Below are positions 1-8,989 of a stretch of 20,500 nt of DNA, piece by piece. The notes beneath the pieces were generated by a model that saw nothing but the letters and a program-made list of their open reading frames with translations, searched no databases and was not told where the DNA came from. The stretch is from contig KQ481950.1 of the NCBI GenBank assembly GCA_001430745.1, positions 630,774 to 651,273 on the forward strand, given 5' to 3'. The position numbers were made by a program, and so were the translations under genes. The DNA is from Auxenochlorella pyrenoidosa. Its lineage: Eukaryota > Chlorophyta > Trebouxiophyceae > Chlorellales > Chlorellaceae. Each line of letters begins with the position of its first letter. Position 1 is the first letter of the stretch.

Positions 1-161
<161 letters not shown>

Positions 162-171
162 CCACTGGCAG

Positions 172-1258
172 GTACATCAGCTACGAAGACCTGCCAGACT
201 CGGCTGTGCCATTTGCTGTCAAGTACCTGGCCGGGTGAGGGTGTCCAAAGAGCCGCTGCATCGCAGGGATGGGCACAAACTGGCACTCAGTCTGCATCGC
301 AGTGAGGCTCTGCAGTGTGCTCTGCCGTCTGCAGCCAACGAGTCGACTGCCTTTGGGCACCTGCCACGCTGGCCACCCTCCACCTCGACCTGCAGTTGGG
401 GCCTGGTGCTGTCACGAGACATGGCCGACCATGCCGTGCGCTCGGCCAATCTGTACTTGCAGCAAGCTGGCGCCGCGCCCGCCTGGTTCAGGTGGGCAGA
501 GGCGGGCGGGGCTGCACACCAATCTTGCTTTGCTGTGCTGCGTAGCACGCGCATGCATGGCACGAGCCCATGCCGCGCGTCTCTGACAAGCGAGCAGCGC
601 CCTTGCTTTGATCCAGCACTTGCACAAGCCCCCTCCCCCAGCATGTGGGGGCAGGCAGCCTGGGCGCAGAGGGGAATGATGCCGGGCTGGAGAGGAGTGC
701 CCCGTGTGCGTGGCATGGCATATGACTGTGCTGATTGGGCGCGCGGCTTTGTTGCTCTGTGTAGGAGCCTGCCTTTTGAAGATGTGATGCTGGGCATGCT
801 GCTGGCGGATGCTGTGGAGGCGCCGCAGGACCACCAGAGTGAGTGGGGGGGTGCTGCCCAACGGGCCGCTTCCTCCTCGGCAACCGATGGCTGCCTTCCT
901 GCTGCAGGGGCCCAGCTGCGCTGCACACCCAGCCGGGCCGGCCGCGCTCCAGCTGCAAATGCATGGCTGTCCTGCACGCACCTGCTTGGGCACTTGTGCT
1001 CCACTGCAATAGTTGCATAGTCCTCCCCTGGTTCCGCACAGGGGCAGGCCGCTGAGAAGCGTGTTCCCTCCCCCTTATGTGCACTTTCCCCATCCCTCCT
1101 GTCCAACAGGCTTCCGTGCTGCCTGGCGCACCTGCGGCACCGCCACAGCCGTCAAGCACCTGGACGTGGATGCCCCCCTGCTGTTCAAGGGGCTGTATGA
1201 GCAGGACAGTTCGGGTGGGCGGCCCGCACGCCCTCATGCAATGCTGCCCGCTGAATGA
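172..1258 (+). CDS. Family GT31 (galactosyltransferase-like) glycosyltransferase, C-terminal part
   Basis: Partial gene; its 5' exons are outside the window. Exons are 172-234, 396-491, 765-838 and 1110-1258 (stop TGA 1256-1258), all with GT-AG introns and matching phases, giving about 126 residues. The joined protein shows a G-W-G-x-V-L-S-R-D-M-A segment across the first junction and an F-E-D-V-M-L-G motif in the third exon. These correspond to the G-x-G-Y-V-L-S-x-D and E-D-V-x-x-G motifs near the C-terminus of beta-1,3-galactosyltransferase-type (GT31) enzymes. Such enzymes are Golgi type II membrane proteins that transfer a sugar from a UDP-sugar to glycans; the DxD metal site and the membrane anchor would be upstream, outside the window. 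The tail after the VKHLDVD segment is short and polar. Acceptor and sugar cannot be read from this fragment. Family call is fairly firm, specificity unknown. Confidence 0.75.
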
Positions 1259-1307
1259 TAAGGATGCTGTTTCTTGCTTCACGATTGTTCGGTCTAGTTG
1301 AGAACCT

Positions 1308-1330
1308 GCGCGAGCGATTGCCGCTCGCGC
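1308..1330. repeat. Perfect 9-bp inverted repeat (hairpin) in the 3' untranslated region
   Basis: Arms GCGCGAGCG (1308-1316) and CGCTCGCGC (1322-1330) are exact reverse complements around a 5-base loop. In the RNA this would be a strong hairpin about 50 bases after the glycosyltransferase stop codon. Function is unknown. Confidence 0.85.
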
Positions 1331-1627
1331 TCCCGCTTGCCTTGCCGCATGCTTGCCTGCTGCTCCACTGGCTGAGCCACTTGCTGCCCCGCCGCCCCCT
1401 GTGTGCCTCTTTCTGGAGTGAAGGGCTCTGGAGCCGGAAGCCCGTGCAGTGTGCCAGCGGAGACTACCTGCCTGGTGACTACCAGGGCTGGCGGCGATGG
1501 CGGGACTCCCTGCCCAGTGTGGCACACATCTGAAGGGGCGTGGCAGCCTTCTTGTTGCAGTGCCGCCAGCAGAACAAGAGGGCTGAGCCGCGCAAGCAAG
1601 CAAAAGCTGCACGAACAGTGAGCCTTG

Positions 1628-1632
1628 TGTAA
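1628..1632 (+). promoter_or_regulatory. TGTAA polyadenylation signal of the glycosyltransferase gene
   Basis: TGTAA is the usual poly(A) signal of chlorophyte algae. This copy lies about 370 bases after the stop codon, on the coding strand, and is the only one before the next gene. Confidence 0.55.
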
Positions 1633-1843
1633 TGCACTTCAGTCGGTATTGTGAGCCTTGACGCATTTGCGTGCCTGCTCGTGCCCTGTGTTGAAAAGCT
1701 TTTGACAGGCGTTTGAGAATCGTGAGAAATAGCAAGAGCTTTGGAAGCAAGGAGATGCGTGAGGTCATACAGTGGATACAGGGCCAGGGGTGGAGGTCTG
1801 GCGGAGCTTTATGGGAAGTGAGCAGCGGGAGGGGAAGTGGGCA

Positions 1844-4800
1844 TCAGTCGGGGAGCTTCATGCCCGCAAACAGCGCATCAACATCGTCCCCCTCCACCCC
1901 GGCTGCTTCACCCGCTTCTTCCTCTGAATCATACTCGTCAGACTCCCCCAAGAGGCCCTCTGGATACTCTGCCGCAGCCGCAGCGCTGCTGGGCACTGGA
2001 TCGGCTGCTGCTGCTGCCGTGGCAGGCTCCGCGGCAGCCGACTTGGCAGCGGAATCTCCCGCGTTCGCGTCAGCCTCTCCATCAGCTGCTACTGCAGCCA
2101 CCACAGGCGCTGCTGCCGGCAGGTTGCCTGCAGCCTCATCCGACGCTTCTAGGCTCTCCGCTGGGGACAGCCCCTCTGCGCCGCCGCTTTGTGCCTCCTC
2201 CTCAGCTGCAAACGGCGCCTGCTCGCCATCTTCCAAAACTGCCGCTGGCTGCTGATGCGTCAATGGAGGCTCTGCTGCTGGTGCTGCGTCGCATGGCTCA
2301 GGAGCAGGCTGCGCCTGACCCGGTGCCGATGCTGCAGCAGCATCATGAGCGCGCACCACTTCACTGGCGCCGGCAGAGGGCTCACCACCCCCCTCTGTTG
2401 CAGCCTGTGCTGCAGTAGCTGCCTGCAACAGGACCCCTCCTGCTGCCGGATTTGCTGCCGGGGTGTGAGCTGGCAGTAGCGCCTCTGCTGACTCTGACAC
2501 AGCGGCAGCCACGTCCGCGGCCTCCTCGGCGGCAAAGCCATGGGCTGCTGCAAGGCTGGCCGCCTCAGCGGCAAGGCTGTCCAGCTCAGCTGCAGTCGCG
2601 CCTGCAAGCTCGAGAGGACCGCCAAATGCCAGAGCACAGTTGGCGCCACAACCGCAAGGAGCGCAAGGCAACGCTTACTTTGTGTCCCTGGCGGCCCACA
2701 CCATGCCAGTCATGGACCAGTCACTGAGCCCAGGTAGCACCATGCACCATCCCTTGCTTGCCTGCGTCTCCGCCATCGAGCAGCGCCTGTTCGCGCTGCT
2801 TCTGCAGCTCTGCGTGCGCCCCCAGCAGCGCGCGCCAGCGAGCCTTGGCCGCAGCGGCGGCAGCCACCGCCACACTGGCCTCTGCCGCTGCCGCTGCCGC
2901 CTGCAGCGAGGCCTCCTCTGCCTCCACCTCAGCAGCCTGCTGCTTGAGGCCCGCGGCGCGCTGCTCCGCCTCCTCGACCTCTGCCGCAGCTTGCTTGGCC
3001 TCGGCTGCCGCCTCTGCTGCCGCCTTGAAGTCCCGTGAGGCGGCCGCCGCCTTTTTGGTCTTTTCTAGCTCCGGAATGCGGGCCCGCGCTGCAGCCGCAG
3101 CGCCCTCAGCCAGGCCCAGCTCGTGCTGCAGCCTGGCCCGCCGCCCAGCAAGCTCGCGACTGCGCTGCTGCGTCTCAGCCGCGGCCGCCTCGGCGGCAGC
3201 CACCTGGCGCTGTGCCGCCTCTTCTGCATCTCTGAGCTCAGCCAGCTTTGCAGCCGCTGCCCGCTTGGCCTCGGCCCTTGCCTGCAGGCTTGCGGCATCA
3301 GAGGCCGCTGCTGCCACGGCTGCCTCTACTTGCGCCAGCTGCTGCTCGGCTGCGCCGACAGCTGCCGCGGCCACGCGCTGCTCTGCCGCCGCCTCCTCCT
3401 GAGCCTGCGCCAAGCTGGCCTGCTCGCCCTCTGCCTCTGCTTGGCAGCTCGCCAGCTGCCGCCGGTCGTCCTCGATGGCAGCGGCTGCCTCGGCAAAGCG
3501 CTCCGGGAGGCTGGCAATGGCGGCATCCACCTCTTGCAGCTGCCGCTGGCTGGCCAGCAGCTCTGCTTCCTTGGCTGCCAGGGCGGCTCTGCGGCAAGGA
3601 CGCAACGAACGAATTGGCAAGTGGGTAAACTGCAAGAAAGCAAAATAATGCTGCCTGCGCAGGGCCATGTCCAAACGCAGCGTCAGTGACAACAGAGGAT
3701 GTGCGTACAGCTGCCCAGCTGGTCCATTCAGCATATCAAAGGAAGCAACAAGTCCCGCCTCGCCTGAGCGTCTCAACCTCTGCCTGCAGCTCAGCGTGCG
3801 CCGCCGAGAGGTGCTGCTGCTGCTCCGCCAGCTGCGCCTCCTCCTCCCGCTGCCGGCCGCCCAGCTCTGCCTGTTGCCGCTCGATGCCGGCCTGCAACTC
3901 CACTTCCTGCTCAGCCAGCTGCTGCAGGCGCTCCCTGGCGGCCGCCTCAGCTGCTGCTGCTGCCCCCGCTGCCTGGGCTGCCCGCTCTGCAGCTGCCGCT
4001 GCCTCGCGCCGCTGGGCCTCCTGCAGCGTCTGCAGCGCAGCCACCGCTGCCAGGGCGGCCTCAGCCTGCGCCTGCACCAGGCCCAGGTGCTGCTCTGAGG
4101 TGCTGCGAAGAGCTGCTTCCGCGGCCTGCTGCTGCTGCTGCGCCGCCGCCAGCGAGGCCTGGGCCGCCTCCTGCTCTGTCGACAGCGCAGCGGCTGCCTC
4201 ATAATCCTCCCGCTCCACCGCCTGCACCTCTGCAGCCTGAAGCTCTGCAATCTGGGCAGCCAGGGCTGCGCTGTCAGCCAGCGCTTGCTGCCGCTGCTGC
4301 TTGGCGGCGCGCTCCTCCACCCCAAGCGCCGCCAGCAGGCTGGCCAGGCGCGCCGCGGCGGCCTCCCGCCGCGCCAGGATTGCAGCCATGCGCTCTGCAC
4401 ATGTCGCGCCCGCTGCAACCCTGGGGGACGCGGCATGCTCCCCTGTTGCTGCCGCCGCTGTGGGCCCAGCTGCCGCGGCTGCACTTGCAGGGGAGGGCAA
4501 GGCCAGCTCCTCTGCTGGCCGGAACTCTGGGGAGGTGATGGACTCGTCGCTGTCAGACTCGTCGTCATCTGCTGCCCGGCCGCGGTACACCACTGCAGAG
4601 GGACGAGGGGGATGCAGCGTGTGCCGGGTGAAAGCGAGCGCTGTAGGGAAGCGAGGAAAAGCAAGCATCAGGCAGATATGCACACATGCACTGGCCAGGT
4701 GCTGCCGCCACAGGCCACAACCGCCCTGCTGCACTGCTGCCCTCCCAGCGTACTGGTGCTGCGCTGGGAGCTGCTCCCGCCGCTGTGCTGCCTCTGGTGC

Positions 4801-6741
4801 GCATGCCCCGCTGCGGCCCCGGCCGGCCTGGCCGGGAGCTCAAGCCGAATGTCCAGTCGTGGCGCAGGCTGCTGCGGGGCTGTGAGGTGGAGCGGGTCTG
4901 CAGAAGTGTGTCGCTGCAGGGCGTGACCAGAGCTGCAAGACCCTGGACGGCTGCCCTCGTCCGCAGAGGCGGCACCAGAAGCGGCAGTGGCGGGGCCGTT
5001 AGAGCCGCCGCCCTCACTGCTGGCGTCGGAGAGCGCTGCTGACTGTTGGCCCATTGGCGTGGGCTCCTCCCTGGCTGCCGCCGCGGCTGCGGCAGTGGGC
5101 GTCGTTGCGCGGCTGCCGCCTGCCAGCGCATCCGCTAGGTTGCTGGCATGCTGGGGCCGGTCTGCAGGTGCCTCAGCGCGGGCGTAGCCGATGCGGCTTC
5201 TGATCACCTTCTTGCGCCTGCCTGCAATGCCCCCGCCGGCTGCAGCGCCAGGTGCGCTAAGCACAGCCGCGGGGGCTGCAGGCGCCGCCGCAAGCGGCAT
5301 CTGCATCTGCAGCCCTGGCGCCTCGTGCTGTGCCTCCTGGACCTGCTGCATCGCTGGCAGGGCTGGCATGCCGCTAGTACTGCCCGGCCCTGTTAGGCTA
5401 GTGGGCGGTCGCGCTGGCTGCATGGGTGCTGCTGGCGGTGCAGCACCTTCTGGCATGTCCGCTGCAGCTGCGGCCTCTGCAGACAGGCTGGTGAACAGGT
5501 CGGCGTCCAGCGGGCCCCTGCATGGTAGAAGAGCACACCAAAACCAGATGCTTGCAGCTGCAGAGCAGAAGGTGCTGCACGTTTATAGACCACAAGATGC
5601 GATTCTCAGCACCTCTCGCAGCAGGACAGTCGTAGCGCCTCACATGCTGTTGCTCGTCTGCTCGGCGAGCTGTGTGGCATGCTCTGCAGCTGCGAATGCC
5701 CCTGCCACAAGTGGTGTTTGTGTAGGCAGCGAGGGCGGAGCGCCTGGCGCTGGCGCCGCATCGCCGCCAGATGCCGCTGGCTGCGCTGGGGACGCAGATT
5801 CGCCTGCCTGCGCCCGTGGTGCCGCCGCAGGAGGCACAGCCAGGTGCGCTGCGCTGCGCTGAGCTGGTGCTGGTGCTGCTGTTGCAGGCGCAGACACCAT
5901 GGGTGCTGCCAGGCTCAGGCCGCTGAACAGATCATCCAGGTCACCTCCCCCTCCACCCAGGTCTGCAGGGAGGGGGTGCTGCTGCCCTGCACTGGCTGCT
6001 GCAGGCGCCAGCGGCTGCGCACCCGCTGCTGGTGCAGCTGGTATGGGTGCTGCCTGCGGCGACAGCGCGGCATGCTGCAGGGAAGGGCGAGCTGGCGCTG
6101 GCGGCGGCAGCGGGGCTCCTGTGGGTGCTGCCTGCGACAAGATGCGCTGCGTGCAGAACTGCAGCTCCTGCTGCAGCTCCTCCACCTGGCTGCGCAGTGG
6201 AAATGTGGTGTGTGAAGAGCACAACGTCAGGGATGGCAGCCCGGGAGGCGGGACATGCGAGGCGCTGCCCTGGCTCTTATTGCAACACAAGCAGCCTCAC
6301 CTGCGCCACACCAGCTTCAGGTCGCCCGGAAAGGCAGAGCCATCCACAGTGGCATGCAGCCGCTGCACGTTGCGGGTGGTCTGCAGGAAGGCCAAGAAGA
6401 AGCAGTAACAAGCGGTCCTGGATACAACCGCAGCCGAAAAGTTGACATTTTGGCCCACTCCCGCCGCATGCTGCAGCCGAGTAGGGCAGCGGCGACGGCG
6501 GCAGGTGGCGTTGCAGGTCGTGGAGGGTGACGGGCTGTGTCGGCGGCCCCACCTCATTCAGCAGCGGGAAGGATTCTTCCCCTGTGACGACTCGCAGTCG
6601 ATTCAGGCCGGCCTGGGCGTGCCCGAGGAGGCGTGAGGCCTCGGCCTCGGCGCCTTCAGCCGTTTTTGCAGTAGTTGGATGTTGCTGTTGCTGCTGTTGT
6701 GACGGCGAAGAGGCCTGGCCCCAGCCAAAGAGGGACCGCAT
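1844..6741 (-). CDS. Large alanine-rich coiled-coil protein with three DLF-type motifs and UVR-like segments
   Basis: Seven exons on the minus strand: 6741-6553, 6380-6301, 6189-5644, 5517-4754, 4592-3764, 3588-2741 and 2601-1844. Phases match at every junction and the sum is 4,014 bases, or 1,337 residues. The start is ATG at 6741. After a short N-terminal part comes an Ala/Pro-rich region (about 90-520). Two coiled-coil blocks rich in Ala, Glu and Gln follow (about 590-800 and 803-1080), then an Ala/Glu-rich acidic tail. Three related acidic motifs stand out: DLDDLFSGL (about 173-181), DADLFTSLS (276-284) and DVDALFAGMKL at the extreme C-terminus. EDYEAAAAL (655-663) and RDFKAAAEA (about 988-996) resemble the core of UVR motifs. 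One intron uses a GC donor (3763). The exon 4 donor (A|GTACGC at 4754) is the least certain; T|GTGGCG further on is also in phase. No membrane segment is seen. The shape suggests a scaffold or tether, perhaps with adaptor-binding motifs, but I do not recognise the family. Confidence 0.8.
3589..3763 (-). other. GC-AG intron in the coiled-coil gene
   Basis: The exon ends CTCAG and the intron begins GCGAGG at 3763. The acceptor CCGCAG ends at 3589. Splicing here joins an AG half codon to A, giving an Arg codon and keeping the long heptad-like coiled coil in frame. No GT donor of the right phase is present nearby, so a non-canonical GC donor is the simplest reading. Confidence 0.7.
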
Positions 6742-7100
6742 AGCGCAGCCCTCCTGACGGGTTTGACCGGGCTGACAGGCCGCTCAAGCCAGAGAGCAGT
6801 CGCTAACAAATGTATACATGATCACCGATCGCGCCCGTTGGGCATGGCCTCTAGCATGGTGCACAGCACCAGCATGGACAGCAGGCAGCGCCAGTCGCCC
6901 TCGAGGGTGTGCCCCAATGCCTCATCCGCACAGCCATCGTGTGACGGCTCGAGTGCATATCGCGGTGCTGGATCTATCTTGATGCTCGGTGCATCTTCAT
7001 GGCAGACCGGATTGGGCCACCAGTTCCTATCCTGGGGCCAGTGCCTGGTCCTGCACAACCCTGTCCTCTGATGGACCCAGATGCTGCAAGTAAGGTAACG
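6742..7100. promoter_or_regulatory. Intergenic region: upstream of the coiled-coil gene, downstream of psbR
   Basis: The first exon of the coiled-coil gene starts at 6741 on the minus strand, so its promoter and 5' untranslated region should lie here. The psbR transcript ends from the right near 7101. I see no TATA box that I can defend and no convincing exon. Confidence 0.5.
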
Positions 7101-7105
7101 TTACA
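7101..7105 (-). promoter_or_regulatory. TGTAA polyadenylation signal of psbR
   Basis: TTACA on the plus strand reads TGTAA on the psbR strand, about 140 bases beyond the psbR stop codon. Signal type and distance fit a short algal 3' untranslated region. Confidence 0.65.
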
Positions 7106-7243
7106 GGCACACTGTGGTGGTGGGTTTAGAGGGCAGGGAAGGGGGGAGCGAAAAAGACAAGGGAAGGCTCTTCTCGGGGTGCCGGGCGCACAGCGCCGCG
7201 GCGGCTGCTGCTACATGGGGGCTGCTGCTACAAGGGGGGCTGC

Positions 7244-8244
7244 TTACTGGCCCAGGGCGGAGGTGGAGATCACCAGGTTGATGCCCACGCCAAGCAGCAC
7301 CACAATCAGGCCAGCCCAAGCGATCAGGCCCTTGGTGCCGAGCTTGTAGCTGTCGCCAGACTCGGACCAGGTGTCGGGGGTGCTGCAGGGGGAGGGCGGG
7401 ACAATGCGGCGCAGCACGATGAGTGGCTGGTCCGCACTTGCAAGCGCACATTTGCGCTACACATGCGACATGTCATCTGTGGGGCACATGCCAAGCGCAT
7501 AGGCTGCAGCATGCAGGAGGTGGGAGCCGCCCGTACGCCCTCCCGCGGCTCACTAGATGGGGCTGTAGCCGTCCACGTTGGCGCCGTACTTGTTGGCGAA
7601 CCGGTACACACCGTAGCCCTGCAGCACAGTCAAAACATTCCCCGGAGCGCTGTCAGAGAGCTTGGTGTGCCTGCTGGCCAGGCTGGGTCACTGCAAAGTG
7701 CTGCGTGAGGTCCGGCTCCATGCCGCCGCAGGGGCAGCGCCGCACCGCTGGCGCCACCCCAGCTCCACGGGTGGAGCGCTGGCCGGCGCACCTTGCCCTT
7801 GCGGCCCTGGGAGTCCCGCCAGTCCTTGGACTCCATGGACTTGGACTTGCCCATCAGGTTGAGCTTGACGGTCTCGTTCTCAATGGAGTTGAGGCCCTGC
7901 TTGGTGATGTCGATCTTCTTGCCGCTGCTGGCCACCACCACGGTGCTCACGCTCTTGCGGGCGCTGCAGGGCACGAAAAGGGGCTGCGACCGATGTCAGG
8001 GCATTTGCGGCAGCGATCAAAGCACCGGGGGACCCGCAGCCCTCGGACTGAGCTGCCCGAGCATGGCAGAGTGGGAGAGTCGCGGGCGCTTGCAGAGGGC
8101 CGTGTGGACCAGAAAGAACGCTTGGTTCTGCCCTTTGATTGCCGAGGGAGGCCTCTGTGGAGAGCGCGGCGGCCCCGGCGCGCACCTGGGGGCCTGCACC
8201 TTCAGGCTGCCGCCCATGGCGGTCTTGGCGGACAGGGCCTGCAT
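7244..8244 (-). CDS. psbR: Photosystem II 10 kDa protein PsbR, plastid precursor
   Basis: Four exons on the minus strand: 8244-8186, 7963-7792, 7618-7554 and 7382-7244 (stop TAA). Phases 2, 0 and 2 match and give 144 residues. The second exon completes a transit peptide rich in Ser, Ala, Lys and Val (residues 1 to about 31). The diagnostic PsbR segment [13 protein letters not shown] spans 87-99, interrupted by the third intron inside the last Tyr codon. A single membrane span follows (about 117-139), then a short C-terminus ending in GQ. PsbR is a nuclear-encoded subunit on the lumenal side of photosystem II that helps bind the oxygen-evolving complex proteins, notably PsbP. The central part, about 36-70, has a lysine-rich stretch that I do not recall from land-plant PsbR. 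The upstream TTG is not a start; ATG 8244 follows CCACCATC. High confidence. Confidence 0.95.
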
Positions 8245-8934
8245 GATGGTGGTGTGTAGGTGCAAGCGGCGGCAAGGAGCAAGACGTGAAGCACAAGGAG
8301 ACTGCCCGCCGGCTCAGCCTGAAGGATCGCACCAGGCTCACCCGTGCTGTGCGCGCTGGGCAACCCATGAGACCCAGTCCGGGCTTCCTAGGACCTCACG
8401 CACTGCACGGATCAAATGCCCATACTGCACCGCCCCTGGGAGGGCTGCCGGGCGGGGTTCCAGCACGGCTCAAAGTACCAAGGGCGCCTGCTGTGTGTAT
8501 CAGGCTGTGAATCGAGCAAGCAGCACATCGATCAATAGCCGATTCGTGTGCGGCGCTTCAATTGGGCTCGCAGTTGCACGGTGTCAGCCTCATGGGGCGG
8601 TGGTGGCGGCACCCGCCCGAGCGCGCAAGGGCACACGAGAGGCACACAAAAACTCACTGGTATTGGAGACTGATCGCGGCTGTGTAGTTCACAGCTCGTG
8701 TACATTGTCTGCAAGTTTGCTCAGAGAACTCCCATCAAATTTCTGCCAAGTGTCGAGCCAAGCGGAAGGGGATAGTGAGCGAGCAGCCTGACAGCTTTGT
8801 CACCTGCTCCCTCTGGGTTGGTCATCCGACCCCACAAGCCGTGCCACTACATGCTAATATCATCAGAAGGCAGAGAACCTGATGTGCAGCTTGCAGCACA
8901 CTGCACCGCCAGCAACTGAGCAGTGAGCGGCATT
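8245..8934. promoter_or_regulatory. Upstream region of psbR, ending at the 3' end of the rhomboid gene
   Basis: About 690 bases without a convincing exon. The part next to 8244 must hold the psbR 5' untranslated region and promoter, which is expected to be light-responsive in an alga. I cannot point to a specific light element or TATA box. The right end is the 3' untranslated region of the rhomboid gene. Confidence 0.5.
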
Positions 8935-8939
8935 TTACA
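8935..8939 (-). promoter_or_regulatory. TGTAA polyadenylation signal of the rhomboid gene
   Basis: TTACA on the plus strand, reading TGTAA on the gene strand, about 51 bases beyond the stop codon at 8990-8992. Confidence 0.65.
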
Positions 8940-8989
8940 AGCTGCAGGGCAATGCTGGGCCGCCTACACGGGGCGGCGCGGCCAACATG

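Larger units (their letters stand above)
1259..1843. other. Intergenic region between two convergent genes
   Basis: This stretch holds the 3' untranslated end of the glycosyltransferase gene and, from the other side, that of the coiled-coil gene. It contains a perfect GC-rich inverted repeat at 1308-1330 and one TGTAA signal at 1628-1632. I see no TGTAA on the minus strand for the coiled-coil gene. No convincing coding exon is visible. Confidence 0.7.

Noticed and set aside
488..1768. Minus-strand frame of over 400 codons across the glycosyltransferase exons
   Set aside because: It overlaps spliced exons whose protein matches a known family, and its own sequence is random-like Arg/Ala/Pro-rich.
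2671..2678. Strong-looking minus-strand GTAAGC donor downstream of coiled-coil exon 6
   Set aside because: The exon 6 frame reaches a TGA at 2721-2723 before this site, so using it would end the protein. The donor at 2740 keeps the phase with the last exon.
2758..3402. Long plus-strand open frame opposite the coiled-coil gene
   Set aside because: It is the mirror of Ala/Gln/Glu-rich codons on the other strand; low-complexity Ala/Ser/Cys sequence with no domain.
6822..7058. Minus-strand small open frame between the coiled-coil gene and psbR
   Set aside because: No family resemblance and no splice-consistent link with either neighbour; probably chance.
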